From Bacteroidia bacterium (lineage in GTDB: Bacteria; Bacteroidota; Bacteroidia; J057): a DNA stretch of 64,000 nt. Position 1 is the stretch's first letter. Each line of letters opens with the position of its first letter. Of the stretch, positions 1 through 9,281 are shown one piece after another. A program made the position numbers and the translations under genes. The stretch spans positions 1-64,000 of the forward strand of contig JAUIKF010000050.1 of assembly GCA_030430575.1 (NCBI GenBank), in the 5' to 3' direction. Below the pieces are notes generated by a model, which saw nothing but the letters and a program-made list of their open reading frames with translations, was not told the origin of the DNA and searched no databases.

Positions 1-136
1 CTGATCCTCTATCTCTGACGAATAATAACCCATGGCTGCGCTGATATCTTTTTCCTAAAAAATAGCTCCCAAAAAAACAACATAACCTCTTTTTGCTAAA
101 TTACGAACTTATTTCGTACACAATCCTAAGAAAAAG

Positions 137-379
137 GTGTATGATGCTTATCGCTATTCTGAAGTGCACTTAAGTGGAGTATTGTTTTTGAAAGATAATG
201 GATGTGGCGTATGTAATATCCTTATTGTATCTGGAAGACAAAGGGGGACTGTTTGGGTTGATGGTCGAGCTATCGAATGTGGAATTTATCCAGAGCAAGA
301 TGGGAATGGAAAGTCTCTATCGTTTTATGATTGGGCTAATCGATATCTTGATAGATGGTTAATGGAAATAGAGAATTGA
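137..379 (+). pseudogene. SUKH (SMI1/KNR4) domain protein, C-terminal fragment
   Basis: The 80 codons from a GTG match the last part of SMI1/KNR4 (SUKH) proteins: a hydrophobic beta strand, the GTVWVD block, an acidic/aromatic stretch and the terminal Trp-rich helix (YDWANRYLDRW). SUKH proteins are usually about 130-180 aa and often serve as immunity proteins against polymorphic toxins or as cell-wall-related regulators. The N-terminal third is absent: the frame opens at a stop at 83-85 and no Met or conserved N-terminal sequence is seen before 137. It is therefore probably a truncated or frameshifted remnant. An alternative is a short SUKH protein with an unrecognised start between 86 and 137. 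Bases 1-136 show nothing else. Confidence 0.5.
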
Positions 380-400
380 AATCAATTAAATGATACGATA

Positions 401-904
401 ATGCCAGTTTTACAGCGTCCTCTTACAGCAAAGATCGCATTTATCACATTGCTGATTCTGGGAATACCCCAGACTTCATTTGCGCTCATTGTGACAGGAA
501 GTATCTATGAATATCGGAGTCAAGCGCCGTTAGCGGGCATTCCAATTTTGCTTCAAAAGGAGTATCCAATTAGCGGGGTATTTTCTGATGATACAGGCTA
601 TTTTGAATTGCAGGTAGATGAACAGGTTAACAAACCATTTGCCATGCATATTTCCAGCTACAATTACATTGGTCTTCATCTTGCTGGCCTAGAAAAAATA
701 GATACCGATACCCTCGATCTTGGCAGGATGTATTTGTATTACCCCAAACGTAAAAAACTACCTCACTATGCTACTTGTGGAACTTTTCAGCTAAAGATCA
801 GGCAAAAGAAGAAAATTCCCCAAACGCTTCCGCTTTATATCAATGGGGTACTTCACAGCTTAACGCTGAACCTTAAGAAAGAACATTATTTCATCGATTT
901 TTAA
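401..904 (+). CDS. Secreted protein with carboxypeptidase-regulatory-like domain
   Basis: The 167-aa product has an N-terminal hydrophobic export signal (about residues 10-28, ending SFA). A beta-sandwich of the CarboxypepD_reg-like type follows (about 29-95; pattern VTGSIYE...PLAGIPILL...GVFSDDTGYFELQV). This domain is the usual N-terminal module of TonB-dependent receptors and other Bacteroidota surface proteins, but here it stands alone with a basic C-terminal tail of about 60 residues. No catalytic residues are visible. It starts 21 bp after the SUKH fragment. The function is unknown; a periplasmic or outer-membrane accessory role is inferred from the fold only. Confidence 0.55.
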   Translation: MPVLQRPLTAKIAFITLLILGIPQTSFALIVTGSIYEYRSQAPLAGIPILLQKEYPISGVFSDDTGYFELQVDEQVNKPFAMHISSYNYIGLHLAGLEKIDTDTLDLGRMYLYYPKRKKLPHYATCGTFQLKIRQKKKIPQTLPLYINGVLHSLTLNLKKEHYFIDF

Positions 905-1041
905 GTCACATCACATCATTATGTGATTTTAAGACGGAGCGAAAGTATTTTTCCAAAAGCCCCAATAATAGCGTAAATTAGATCACTTCCACCCTTTTCA
1001 AGCCGGGAAGAGGGCTTTAATCATTTCACCAAAAAACCTAA

Positions 1042-2145
1042 ATGATGAAAAATCTACGCTTTCTGCTGCTCGCCTTTTTATGCCCACTTTTCGCCATGGG
1101 TCAGCAAAATCTGACCTTCAATCACAACGGAACCATCCGTGATTACATCCTCTACGAACCCGCCAATCGCCTGGCAAATGCGCCCCTTGTATTTGTCCTG
1201 CATGGCTATACGGGCTCTGCCCAAGGGATCATGGGCTATTCAGAAATGAATGCCCAAGCCGATACCAACGGCTTTGTGGTGTGCTATCCACAGGGAGCGG
1301 GGGACAATTTTGGTACGCCCCACTGGAATGCCCATCTGACGATCAGCAATGTAGATGATATAGGATTTTTGACGGACTTGGCAGCTCACCTTCAGACGAC
1401 CTACAACCTCAATCCCGACCATACGTTCTCCTGTGGATTCTCCAACGGTGGATTCATGAGTTATACCCTGGCCTGTGAGAAGCCCGACGTCTTTAAGGCC
1501 ATCGCTTCTGTCGCAGGGACGATGAGTGGAAGGGATTGGGCCAATTGTAATCCGTCTCACCCGATTCCTATTATGCAGATCCATGGTACTGCCGATGGTA
1601 CAGTACCGTACAACGGCGGCATGCCCACAGCAGGTGGCTGGGGCGGTGCACCTGGGATAGAATCGGTCGTCCAAAGCTGGAAAGCCCGCAATAGCTGCGC
1701 ATCCACAGACACCGTTGTCCTATCCGCTCGATCAACCGCGAACTTCCATCGCAATGGCATAGACGACAATGAAGTATGGTTTTTCCCCATTCAGACGTGG
1801 GGCCATACCTGGCCATCTGCCTGGGCGGCTAGCAGCACAGGCGTGACTGCTGCCAAAGAAATCTGGGATTTCTTCAACCTCGTGGTGGCTCGCTCCTCCA
1901 CAGCACTTGATGACCTTGTAGACGAGCAATCTATTCGTATTTTTCCTAATCCTACTTCAGGAACTGTGACAGTTGAATTGGCGGATGACAAGCCTTTGCC
2001 TTACCAGCTTTTTAACCTTCATGGGCAGTTCATGGCAGAAGGCATGACTTATGGGCAGGAGATGACGTTGGACTTGGGGGAATATCCTGTAGGGTTGTAT
2101 GTGCTTCAGGTGAATGGGAGAGGGGGGAAGGTTTGGAAGAAATAG
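1042..2145 (+). CDS. Secreted CE1/LpqC-type esterase (feruloyl esterase or PHB depolymerase family) with T9SS tail
   Basis: The 367-aa product has a signal peptide (residues 1-20, ending AMG) and an alpha/beta-hydrolase domain of the LpqC/feruloyl-esterase/PHB-depolymerase type. The oxyanion HG is at 54-55. The nucleophile is Ser134 in GFSNGG, the acid is probably Asp185 in HGTADGTVPY, and the His is His255 in WGHTWP. A T9SS type-A sorting domain runs from FPNPTSG at about 301 to the lysine-rich end, so the enzyme is probably exported by the type IX system and surface-attached or released. The substrate is likely a polymer ester such as feruloylated glycan or polyhydroxyalkanoate; the sequence does not decide which. 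A second possible start is the next Met (1045). The 3' end overlaps the next gene. Confidence 0.85.
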   Translation: MMKNLRFLLLAFLCPLFAMGQQNLTFNHNGTIRDYILYEPANRLANAPLVFVLHGYTGSAQGIMGYSEMNAQADTNGFVVCYPQGAGDNFGTPHWNAHLTISNVDDIGFLTDLAAHLQTTYNLNPDHTFSCGFSNGGFMSYTLACEKPDVFKAIASVAGTMSGRDWANCNPSHPIPIMQIHGTADGTVPYNGGMPTAGGWGGAPGIESVVQSWKARNSCASTDTVVLSARSTANFHRNGIDDNEVWFFPIQTWGHTWPSAWAASSTGVTAAKEIWDFFNLVVARSSTALDDLVDEQSIRIFPNPTSGTVTVELADDKPLPYQLFNLHGQFMAEGMTYGQEMTLDLGEYPVGLYVLQVNGRGGKVWKK

Positions 2146-2684
2146 AGTTAGTTGATCTCCCTGATGCTGCAAGTAAATTAATTCATCGATTTGCAGTACC
2201 CACGCGACTCTTACGCCATTTAACAATTGTCCACTTTGTAGCCCTGAAGATACTCAATGCATTTTCCCAAAAATGGCCATCACTTGAGATAGATAAAGAG
2301 GCTGTCTTATTTGGTGCAGCTACTCATGACATAGGAAAAGTAATTGAGATTGATGAGATTTATCATAAGGGAAAAAAGCATGAATCGGCCGGGGAGGCTC
2401 TTCTTCTTGAAAATGGGATTCCTCCTAGATTGGCTAGGTTTGCCTTTACACATGGCAACTGGCTAAATGAAGACCTCCTATTAGAAGATTTGCTCGTATG
2501 TTTAGCAGATAAAATATGGAAAGGTAAGCGGGTTGAGGAATTAGAGGAAAAGGTTGTCAAAAAAGTTTCCGATGCCTTAAATAAGGATTACTGGGAAGTG
2601 TACCAAAAACTAGATATGCTATTGTTTCATCTGGCTACAGGAGTAGATGCAAGGCTCTCTTGGCAAAATGACCATGAAGCATAA
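2133..2684 (+). CDS. HD-domain metal-dependent phosphohydrolase
   Basis: The 183-aa protein has an HD-superfamily core: His in RHLTIVH (about 28-35), the doublet in GAATHDIGK (about 60-68), HESAGE (about 83-88) and a later Asp in LADKIWKGK. This is the metal-binding pattern of HD phosphohydrolases. The substrate is not known. The start is a TTG (2133) inside the last codons of the upstream esterase gene, with a purine-rich AGAGGGGGGAAG just before it. No ATG occurs in frame before the first conserved His, so translational coupling is likely. The downstream NTF2-like gene starts 11 bp after its stop. Confidence 0.7.
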   Translation: MEEIELVDLPDAASKLIHRFAVPTRLLRHLTIVHFVALKILNAFSQKWPSLEIDKEAVLFGAATHDIGKVIEIDEIYHKGKKHESAGEALLLENGIPPRLARFAFTHGNWLNEDLLLEDLLVCLADKIWKGKRVEELEEKVVKKVSDALNKDYWEVYQKLDMLLFHLATGVDARLSWQNDHEA

Positions 2685-2695
2685 CAATTAAACAC

Positions 2696-3061
2696 ATGAG
2701 CACCCCCCAAATCATCTCCCACGAACAAAGGCTCCTCACCGCCCTTCAAAATGGTGATATCGCCACAATGGAAGAACTCATCCACGATGACCTCCTCTTC
2801 CACATTCCCAATGGCCAAGTCATCACCAAGGACATGGACCTTGCGGCTTATCGCGATGGGAACATGATGGTCCATGCCATCTCAGTGAAGGATCAAGTGA
2901 TTCAGGTCGTGGACGACACGGCTATTGTCTCAGTGATGGTGACGTTGAAGGGGAGTTATATGGGCCAGCCTATAGATGGCGATTTTAGGTATTTGCGGGT
3001 GTGGAAAAAGATGGGGGATACATGGCAAGTGATTGCGGGGAGTAGTGTGCAAATTAGTTGA
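2696..3061 (+). CDS. NTF2-like / DUF4440 (SnoaL-type) protein
   Basis: This 121-aa soluble protein has the small cone-shaped NTF2-like fold. An N-terminal helix pair (EQRLLTALQNGDIATMEELIHDDL) is followed by a curved beta sheet ending in YLRVWKKMGDTWQVIAGSSVQ, which is characteristic of DUF4440/SnoaL proteins. These act as ketosteroid-isomerase-like enzymes or ligand-binding proteins; no catalytic set can be assigned here. It has no signal peptide. It lies 11 bp after the HD-domain gene and may be co-transcribed with it. Confidence 0.7.
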   Translation: MSTPQIISHEQRLLTALQNGDIATMEELIHDDLLFHIPNGQVITKDMDLAAYRDGNMMVHAISVKDQVIQVVDDTAIVSVMVTLKGSYMGQPIDGDFRYLRVWKKMGDTWQVIAGSSVQIS

Positions 3062-3073
3062 AATGTAAAAGAG

Positions 3074-3120
3074 AGACCTCGGAGTTTATCCAGCCACACT
3101 GGCTAAAACCGCCGAGGTCT
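3074..3120. repeat. Nested hairpin element (47 bp)
   Basis: The outer arms AGACCTCGG and CCGAGGTCT pair perfectly. Inside, GTTT/AAAAC and CCAGCC/GGCT form a second stem around an ACACT loop. The element follows a stop codon and lies just before the ATG chosen for the next gene, so it could be a REP-like element, an attenuator or a 5' UTR structure. It has no T-run. Confidence 0.6.
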
Positions 3121-3129
3121 GTATTAGGT

Positions 3130-3615
3130 ATGAGCGCAAACAGCATTCACGATCCTCATTTTATCCATGCTGGAGAAATCATTCTTCAAGCATCAGGAAA
3201 GTTATTAGCCTTAGTCCGCTACCCATATCAGGCTGGGAATAGAGATTTCTTTATGTTCGAAACTAAGGCTCAATTCTTCGCTTTTCTTGAAGCCAGAAAA
3301 CCCAAAGAGGCTGTGTCATTGTTCAAATCTTTTCAGCTAGTTCTAAAGGGATTGGTTGATGAAAATTTTATCTTAAAAAAAGCAGCTATTTTGAAAAAGA
3401 TAGACACAATTGATTGGTTAGTGTTGGGGGATTCACAAGAGGTCACTTCTGAATGTAATTTTGTGACGGATAGAATAGAGCTCCAGCAAGAATTATTTAG
3501 CAGATTGGGCGAAGAAGTAATTATCTTGGAAGAGCCAGATTGGATAAGTGAAGAAAGCACGATAACAGCCTATTCACCAGATGAGGATGGAATTGTGAGA
3601 CCTGGCGCTTATTGA
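3130..3615 (+). CDS. Hypothetical protein
   Basis: The product is about 162 aa when started at the ATG at 3130. The frame is open back to a TTG at 3058, but that would translate the hairpin at 3074-3120, so the later ATG is preferred. No recognised domain, signal peptide or membrane helix is seen. Composition is that of a soluble alpha/beta protein with an acidic C-terminus (SPDEDGIVRPGAY). It is in the same direction as the NTF2-like gene and may be expressed with it. Function unknown. Confidence 0.5.
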   Translation: MSANSIHDPHFIHAGEIILQASGKLLALVRYPYQAGNRDFFMFETKAQFFAFLEARKPKEAVSLFKSFQLVLKGLVDENFILKKAAILKKIDTIDWLVLGDSQEVTSECNFVTDRIELQQELFSRLGEEVIILEEPDWISEESTITAYSPDEDGIVRPGAY

Positions 3616-3649
3616 CCTTTGAACTATTACCCCCAATCACCATCCCCCT

Positions 3650-5527
3650 ATGAAACCTACCTTACTCCTCCTCCTTTCCCTTTTCGCCTCCATTACGTTC
3701 GCCCAAATCGGCGTTAATATCAGCCTGCCAGAGCGCGGAGGGACGTTTATTGATTTGGTGAAGGAGAATTATCGATGGAATGACCTCAATACGGGAAGTG
3801 CTGTTGACTCCAATACGGTTGACGACCAAGGCTGGCCTACCGTAGATGCCCAGTACATCGTCGACTGTCGGCCTGTGGCCGAGTGGGCCAATAGCATCGA
3901 TGATCCCGCGGCCTACCGCCTCGATGTGAGCGGCACATGGTCCTGCTCCTTCAATGGCGTAGCGACTGTCACAGCCCTTACAGGCGGCTCCGTGCAAAAT
4001 ATGGCACATATCGTCAGTTCCAATACCACTACTTTTGACTTCGTGGTAGCGCCCGGAAGCAACGGCTTTTTCCTCCTCAATTTCACCAATACCCGGCGTA
4101 CCCCCGCAGACTCCTTGAATTCGGGCTTCACCGAATTCCAAATGCTCCGCCCCGGCTATGCCAATGACCAGCAGCTCTTTCACACGCCTCTATTGAGCCT
4201 CTTCGACTCTGTAAACTTTTCCGCCACGCGCTATATGGTCTTTACAGGTACCAATGGCCGCGATCCTGATTTCCCTGCATTGACAGAATGGAGCGATAGA
4301 AAGCTCCCTACTGATGCGTCTCAGGTGCGTATCAGTTCTATTGGGAAAAATGGCGGTGCTTGCTGGGAATATGTCATAGACTTTGCCAACCGCACCCAGA
4401 CAGACGCCTGGATCAATGTGCCGATTTCGGCTAGCGCAGACTACGTCACGCAGTTGGCAACGATGCTCAAAGATGATTTGGATACGACGCTGAATATCTA
4501 TGTCGAAAGCAGCAATGAGGTGTGGAATACGGCGCCTGGATTTGAGCAAAGCCAATACAACCAAGCCCAGGCCATGAACCTGGGGATTGGCGAGCAAGAG
4601 AACCATGCGCGTCGGACCATCGAACTGGCGCAGGCTTTTGAGGCAGTGTTTGGGGTGGGTTCTCTGAATGACCGTGTCCGCATCGTCTTGTGCAGTCACC
4701 AGCCTATGCTCAAATGGTGGGTCGAGCCGATGTTACAATATGTCAATACAACCTTTGGTACACCATCGAACTACCTCTATGCGATAGGGGCGCAGACGTA
4801 TTTCTCTGGTGGGCATGACATCGGTGAAGACACCACCAAGATATTGATGGATTGCCATGCCAGCATCACCGCCCAGATCAATGACATGGGCGTCAACGAG
4901 GCGGGACGCATGCAATGGATCGCCAAGGCGAATGCCTGGAACCTGCCTGGCGGTTTTGTGTCGTATGAAGGCGGCCCCGACCATGGCGGTGGCAGCACCG
5001 ACAATATCAGCAATCGCATCCTGGCTGAGCGCAGCCACGGGATGTGCGCTGAAATGCGCTATAACCTGGATGATGCCTTCCTCCAATTGGGAGGCACACT
5101 TGCCATGCAGTTCACCCTGACCAGTAGTTACAATCGCTACGGCTGTTGGGGCCTCACAGACGATGTGAACATTCCCCATCGCAATTACAAATTCGCCTGT
5201 ATACAAGCCCTTTTGCCTGCTGATACCTCTTCTTCTACTGCTATCTCACCGATGGTTGAACATGCCGCGACTTCGCTAAGCGTTTATCCCAATCCTTCTT
5301 CGGGAGCAGTTTTCATAAACTACGAGTTGATAAGGCCTGCGAATGTGTCGTTGACAATAGTTGATAATTTGGGGAGAGCCGTTTACCAGCGTCCTTTTAT
5401 AGCTCAAGCAAAGGGAAAGCATCTCTGGACTTGGGAAGGGCATGATCAGGTCGCTGGGGTGTATTATTACCAGCTTTCCTTTGAGGGAAATATCAAAGGA
5501 GGGACCATTGTGTTGAAGGATGAATGA
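3650..5527 (+). CDS. Secreted clan GH-A-like glycoside hydrolase candidate with T9SS tail
   Basis: The 625-aa product has a signal peptide (residues 1-18, ending TFA) and an N-terminal beta-rich region (about 19-150). A TIM-barrel-like region follows, with the Asn-Glu pair Asn289-Glu290 in ESSNEVWN. That pair has the pattern of a clan GH-A acid/base, and Glu440 in VSYEGGP could be the nucleophile. Tyr/Trp-rich segments ([17 protein letters not shown]) fit a sugar-binding cleft. The C-terminus has [10 protein letters not shown] (about 543) and a beta-sandwich ending in KDE, a T9SS sorting domain. No GH family is assigned; activity on an extracellular polysaccharide is inferred. Confidence 0.65.
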   Translation: MKPTLLLLLSLFASITFAQIGVNISLPERGGTFIDLVKENYRWNDLNTGSAVDSNTVDDQGWPTVDAQYIVDCRPVAEWANSIDDPAAYRLDVSGTWSCSFNGVATVTALTGGSVQNMAHIVSSNTTTFDFVVAPGSNGFFLLNFTNTRRTPADSLNSGFTEFQMLRPGYANDQQLFHTPLLSLFDSVNFSATRYMVFTGTNGRDPDFPALTEWSDRKLPTDASQVRISSIGKNGGACWEYVIDFANRTQTDAWINVPISASADYVTQLATMLKDDLDTTLNIYVESSNEVWNTAPGFEQSQYNQAQAMNLGIGEQENHARRTIELAQAFEAVFGVGSLNDRVRIVLCSHQPMLKWWVEPMLQYVNTTFGTPSNYLYAIGAQTYFSGGHDIGEDTTKILMDCHASITAQINDMGVNEAGRMQWIAKANAWNLPGGFVSYEGGPDHGGGSTDNISNRILAERSHGMCAEMRYNLDDAFLQLGGTLAMQFTLTSSYNRYGCWGLTDDVNIPHRNYKFACIQALLPADTSSSTAISPMVEHAATSLSVYPNPSSGAVFINYELIRPANVSLTIVDNLGRAVYQRPFIAQAKGKHLWTWEGHDQVAGVYYYQLSFEGNIKGGTIVLKDE

Positions 5528-5537
5528 TCGATATTGT

Positions 5538-6005
5538 ATTAGTTGCGTTCACTCAATGTTTGAAATTTCCCCATTGTCACCCCCAACCCCATCGCCATCG
5601 CTCCATCCATCTGCACAGGGGCTTTTTCTGCGCCTTTAATGGCCCCCTGTGCGGCTGATTAGCGGGCTGGTAGGGGTGAGCATAGCCGTTCGGTTTAGGA
5701 AAATTCGCCTACGCAATAGCGTCTTCGCGGAAAATTTGAGAGGCTTTGCGAACAAATTTATCCGCGATCCCCCGCCAAAAAGCGTTTTTAACGTTTTTGT
5801 CATGGAGACCCCGGATATTTTTCTCCCAAAGCCTCGAAAAATTCCGGGGTGACGCGAGGGAATTAGGCGCTTTCTCACCTTTTGGCCCTTAACCGAACGC
5901 CTATGGGGGTAGGGGGGCGAAGATAATTTTAGCATAAAAAATGACGAAAGTTGTCTGGAAATTGGTTCAATATTTTATTTTGATTCTTGAGTGAACACAA
6001 CTAAT
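5538..6005. mobile_element. MITE-like intergenic element with 19-bp inverted ends
   Basis: This gene-free stretch is bounded by ATTAGTTGCGTTCACTCAA (5538-5556) and its near-perfect reverse complement (5987-6005, 18 of 19). Inside is a second inverted pair, CGTTCGGTT at 5687-5695 and AACCGAACG at 5891-5899, with similar flanks (GCATAGC / GCCTATG), and a CAGGGGGC-type hairpin near 5615-5655. Open frames in it on both strands (for example 5636-5935, minus) follow the inverted repeats and resemble no known protein. No target-site duplication is obvious. It is probably a non-autonomous repeat rather than a gene. Confidence 0.5.
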
Positions 6006-6010
6006 TTTTA

Positions 6011-7756
6011 ATGAACCATTTCACCCTAGCCCTCCTCCTACTAGGCATCCTCCAAAGCTGCCAGCCCGAATCTGAGACTCATCAGACCTCTAAGATAAAT
6101 GCGCATCAAGCAACAGATCCTTCCCTCACCGGGATTTGGGGCTTAACCCACTATTTTGACACCATCCTTGCGCATCGAGAAATAGCTGCCTACAGAACCC
6201 AACCACCGACTTGGTTTGCGCTTTTATTAACAATTGAAGGGGATTCTATTACAAGTCATGGGAGCATCATCGATAGAAAAAAGAGGATAGACATGCAGGG
6301 GGACACGGTTCACCAATATGATACGTATGGCGGACCATGGGCCTTGGTGAAAGCAGGGGAAGAACTTCACTTGGTCCAGCAACCTGGAGCGGAAAGGCCG
6401 GATTCCACGATCTATCGCTATCGGCGAAGGGAGGATTTGCGATGGATGACAGAAAACCTTGACAAGGTCCATAAAACGAGTAGCCATGTGACCCAATACT
6501 TCAATGAGGAACTTCTTGCAGGAACCTATCAGTTGAATGATTCGGAAAAGCTGGTTACTTTTTATCCAAGTGGTGATTTGACAGGGATAGAAGGCATTGC
6601 TTCCTTCGCCGTAGACAACTACTTTGGTACGTCTCATCCCTTCAACAACCTCGATATCCTCACTTTTTACCCTGCCAACAAAGGCCAGCCCGAATGGTAT
6701 AATTGGGTGTTTGAAGGGCAAAAATTGACATTAACAGAAATGGTGAGAGAGAAGGTAGTGCATAACGGAAAACAGGTGGAAGGGGACAACTTTGAATTGG
6801 GAACAAAGCAACTCACGCTCACCCAATCCCTCCAAGTCGCTTACGTAACGGCTCCCAACGGCCTCAGCTATCGCAAACAACCTGGAATCGATTCCAAGAA
6901 GCTCGGCACCTTCGACTTGGGAACCAAAGTCTATGTGATCGAAAAGACGGATATTCCTTTTGCGATAGAGGAGGAGGGGCGGACGATCAGCGGGCATTGG
7001 GTAAAGGTGAAAGCAGGCACGGATCGGACAGATACGGAATACTGGTTTCGGCCGCTGAAGTATACGGGCTATGTGTTTGATGGCTATTTGGTGGATTCGG
7101 TGAAGGCGGATTTCACGAAGCTTCCGCGATTTGAGCGAGATTCGGTGGATGATAAATATGTGGAGGGTGGAAAGCTCTCGTTGAGGGTTGAGTCAATTGA
7201 TTCTTCGACCTTTGCTACTTATCAAAAAGCTTATGAAAACCCCGTGCATTTTGATTCTACCAAGACGGCACAGCCAGGAAAATACGTGGTGATCCAAACT
7301 GCAAAATTTCAGTACAAATTGCCTTGTGTAATACAATGGCAATGTTATTATTATGCTGGCTATTCTCCATCCCTTAGGGCCTACTATGTATGGAATACAA
7401 GGGAGATTGCCCAGTTACAATTGATCGACAGCCTAACGGGGATTACACATATTTTGCACTCATCGGAGAATGGAAGCATCCCTTTTGTGTCAAAAGAGGG
7501 CAACCAATTTGTCACGTATGCTGCATCTGATTATGAAGGGACTTCTCGGGTGGCGTTGTACCAAAGGGCGGATTCAGGGGATAGTTTTGACTACCGTGTC
7601 TATGACCAGTTTGAGACGACTAAATGGCTCATCCAGCAACTCGTATGGGTGGATGAAAAGACTTTTGCCATGAGAGTAGATGACGGACATGTAAGGGATA
7701 GTCAAGAGGAATGGGGGCGAAAAAATGAACGGTATTTGAAAGTAGTAATCCAGTAA
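6011..7756 (+). CDS. Lipoprotein with bacterial SH3-like domain
   Basis: The 581-aa product has a lipoprotein signal with Cys17 in LQSC, so it is probably anchored in a membrane by lipidation. Residues 35-270 form a mixed alpha/beta region of no recognised family. Residues about 277-362 (APNGLSYRKQPG ... LGTFDLGTKVYVIE ... GYVFDGYL) fit a bacterial SH3 domain, which often binds peptidoglycan or peptides. The C-terminal 200 residues are beta-rich without known motifs. The gene begins 5 bp after the inverted-repeat element. The next gene follows a perfect palindrome, so it may be monocistronic. Role unknown. Confidence 0.6.
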   Translation: MNHFTLALLLLGILQSCQPESETHQTSKINAHQATDPSLTGIWGLTHYFDTILAHREIAAYRTQPPTWFALLLTIEGDSITSHGSIIDRKKRIDMQGDTVHQYDTYGGPWALVKAGEELHLVQQPGAERPDSTIYRYRRREDLRWMTENLDKVHKTSSHVTQYFNEELLAGTYQLNDSEKLVTFYPSGDLTGIEGIASFAVDNYFGTSHPFNNLDILTFYPANKGQPEWYNWVFEGQKLTLTEMVREKVVHNGKQVEGDNFELGTKQLTLTQSLQVAYVTAPNGLSYRKQPGIDSKKLGTFDLGTKVYVIEKTDIPFAIEEEGRTISGHWVKVKAGTDRTDTEYWFRPLKYTGYVFDGYLVDSVKADFTKLPRFERDSVDDKYVEGGKLSLRVESIDSSTFATYQKAYENPVHFDSTKTAQPGKYVVIQTAKFQYKLPCVIQWQCYYYAGYSPSLRAYYVWNTREIAQLQLIDSLTGITHILHSSENGSIPFVSKEGNQFVTYAASDYEGTSRVALYQRADSGDSFDYRVYDQFETTKWLIQQLVWVDEKTFAMRVDDGHVRDSQEEWGRKNERYLKVVIQ

Positions 7757-7769
7757 TTATTTTTCTTCA

Positions 7770-7803
7770 ACTATTGCGACGGGTTTAAACCCGTCGCAAT
7801 AGT
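7770..7803. repeat. 34-bp perfect palindrome (CTATTGCGACGGG family)
   Basis: ACTATTGCGACGGGTTT is followed directly by its reverse complement. The palindrome sits 13 bp after the lipoprotein stop and 15 bp before the next start. A diverged copy lies at 14430-14468. It is probably a dispersed intergenic repeat and may also act in RNA 3'-end formation. Confidence 0.75.
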
Positions 7804-7818
7804 GAATATTTCAATATA

Positions 7819-8397
7819 ATGAAAAAATATCTCAAATACTGCCTCCGCTGGGCCATCGCCCTTTTCGTCATCCATGTGATGGTCATCATATTATTTGGGG
7901 TGATGAGCAAAGCAGAGCAGTCCGATCTGATCGTCGTGCTAGGCAGCAAAGTGCATGAGAACGGCGAGCCTGCCAAGCGGCTCAAATACCGCCTCGACAA
8001 AGGCGCAGAATTGTTTCAGCAGGGAATGGCGAACGCCATTATTGTGAGTGGAGGCCTCGGCAAGGAGGGCCATGATGAGGCGGCGGTGATGGCAGCTTAT
8101 TTGATCCAAAAAGGCATTCCTCCCACTGCCATTATCCAAGACAACCAAGGCCTTACGACCTATGCCAGCGCCCAAAATTGTCGCGATATCATGCAAGCTC
8201 AGCAAGCGAAATCCATTATCATTGTTTCTCAATATTTTCACCTCCTCCGTTCATCCATTGCCTTTAAGCGCATAGGAATAGCCCAGGTCAGTGTGGAATC
8301 GGCAGATCTATTTGTGGAATGGCGGGATTGCTATTCCGTCCCGAGGGAGATCTTGGGCCTATATTATTATTTGGTGCGATCGTACGATTTGGACTGA
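7819..8397 (+). CDS. YdcF/SanA-like DUF218 membrane protein
   Basis: The 192-aa product has one N-terminal membrane helix (about residues 9-29) and a DUF218 domain from about 36. The family pattern is visible: SDLIVVLGSKV, the basic RLKYRLDKGAELF, the loop IIVSGG, and the later TTYASAQNC and IVSQYFHLLRS blocks. YdcF/SanA-like proteins are inner-membrane proteins linked to envelope integrity. Their chemistry is not settled, though the fold can bind SAM or nucleotides. The gene stands between a palindrome and a divergently unrelated AraC gene. Confidence 0.8.
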   Translation: MKKYLKYCLRWAIALFVIHVMVIILFGVMSKAEQSDLIVVLGSKVHENGEPAKRLKYRLDKGAELFQQGMANAIIVSGGLGKEGHDEAAVMAAYLIQKGIPPTAIIQDNQGLTTYASAQNCRDIMQAQQAKSIIIVSQYFHLLRSSIAFKRIGIAQVSVESADLFVEWRDCYSVPREILGLYYYLVRSYDLD

Positions 8398-8465
8398 AGT
8401 AGCAAGAATGGCCTGATGGTCCTCAGCGGAAAAGCGTATGTAAAGGTTTATCAACTGCTTTTCTC

Positions 8466-9281
8466 ATGAATCCTTTGCACGATATCCACATCAAACAATG
8501 GACCTCAAACGCTCATAAGGGCCTTACCCTGGCTCAAACCCAATATTCCACCTTCGAATTCCCTCCCCATTTCCATACCTACTATGTCCTTTTGGTGGTG
8601 GAAGCAGGGGTAAATGAAGGCTTCACAGGAAAAGATCGGTACACAATAGAACCAGGTTCCTTATTGATCATCAATCCTGGAGAAATCCATGCGGGCAAAT
8701 CCTATCAACAGCAATTCCTGCAATTCAGTTCCTTCCTGGTGGAAGCGGCATATATGAAGGAGGTGTTAGGTAAAAATGGCTTTACCAATAGCGGAGACCT
8801 TGTTTTCCCTTCCCTTCCTATTGTGCAGCATACGTCAGGTGCGCAAGTTTCTTCTTTGTGTCAAGCTTTCCAAGAAGCCAGCCTGGAAGGGATAGAAGAA
8901 GCTGCCGCAGACCTCTTTTGCCGGTTGATCCACGACTACAATGCCCAGGGCAAGAAGCTCCCACTAGCTCAACTGGACAAAGGGTACATCGCTAAAGCGA
9001 AGCAGTATATCGAAGACCATTATGACGGCTCCTGGGAACTCGCCCAGCTAGCGGCTCATTGTGACATCAGCCCTTATCATTTGATCCGCGAGTTTCGGCG
9101 ACACATAGGGCTGACGCCCTTGGCGTATTTGCGCAACTTTCGGATCGAAAGGGCCAAGGAAATGCTCCAGCACAAACATTCTGTGACAGAGATTGCCCAT
9201 GCCGTAGGCTTTTATGACCACAGTCACTTTCTCAGGAATTTCAAAAAGCTGACTGGCATGCTGCCTTCGCAGTATCGGTGA
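8466..9281 (+). CDS. AraC-family transcriptional regulator with cupin sensor
   Basis: The 271-aa protein has a cupin sensor (about 20-125; FPPHFHTYYVLLVVEAG, GSLLIINPGEIHAG) and a C-terminal double helix-turn-helix of the AraC/XylS type (about 170-271; AQLAAHCDISPYHLIREFRRHIG and VTEIAHAVGFYDHSHFLRNFKKLTG). It should bind DNA and respond to a small molecule. The gene downstream on the same strand encodes a secreted DJ-1/propeller fusion and starts about 175 bp later, making it a possible target. That link is inferred from position only. Confidence 0.85.
   Translation: MNPLHDIHIKQWTSNAHKGLTLAQTQYSTFEFPPHFHTYYVLLVVEAGVNEGFTGKDRYTIEPGSLLIINPGEIHAGKSYQQQFLQFSSFLVEAAYMKEVLGKNGFTNSGDLVFPSLPIVQHTSGAQVSSLCQAFQEASLEGIEEAAADLFCRLIHDYNAQGKKLPLAQLDKGYIAKAKQYIEDHYDGSWELAQLAAHCDISPYHLIREFRRHIGLTPLAYLRNFRIERAKEMLQHKHSVTEIAHAVGFYDHSHFLRNFKKLTGMLPSQYR

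Noticed and set aside
3058-3129. TTG start at 3058 for the hypothetical protein at 3130-3615
   Set aside because: The added residues are encoded by a hairpin that looks like an intergenic element; an ATG follows it.
5636-5935. A 99-codon minus-strand frame in the gap before the lipoprotein
   Set aside because: It lies within the inverted-repeat element, its residues are basic low-complexity, and both strands are open there, as expected for repeats.
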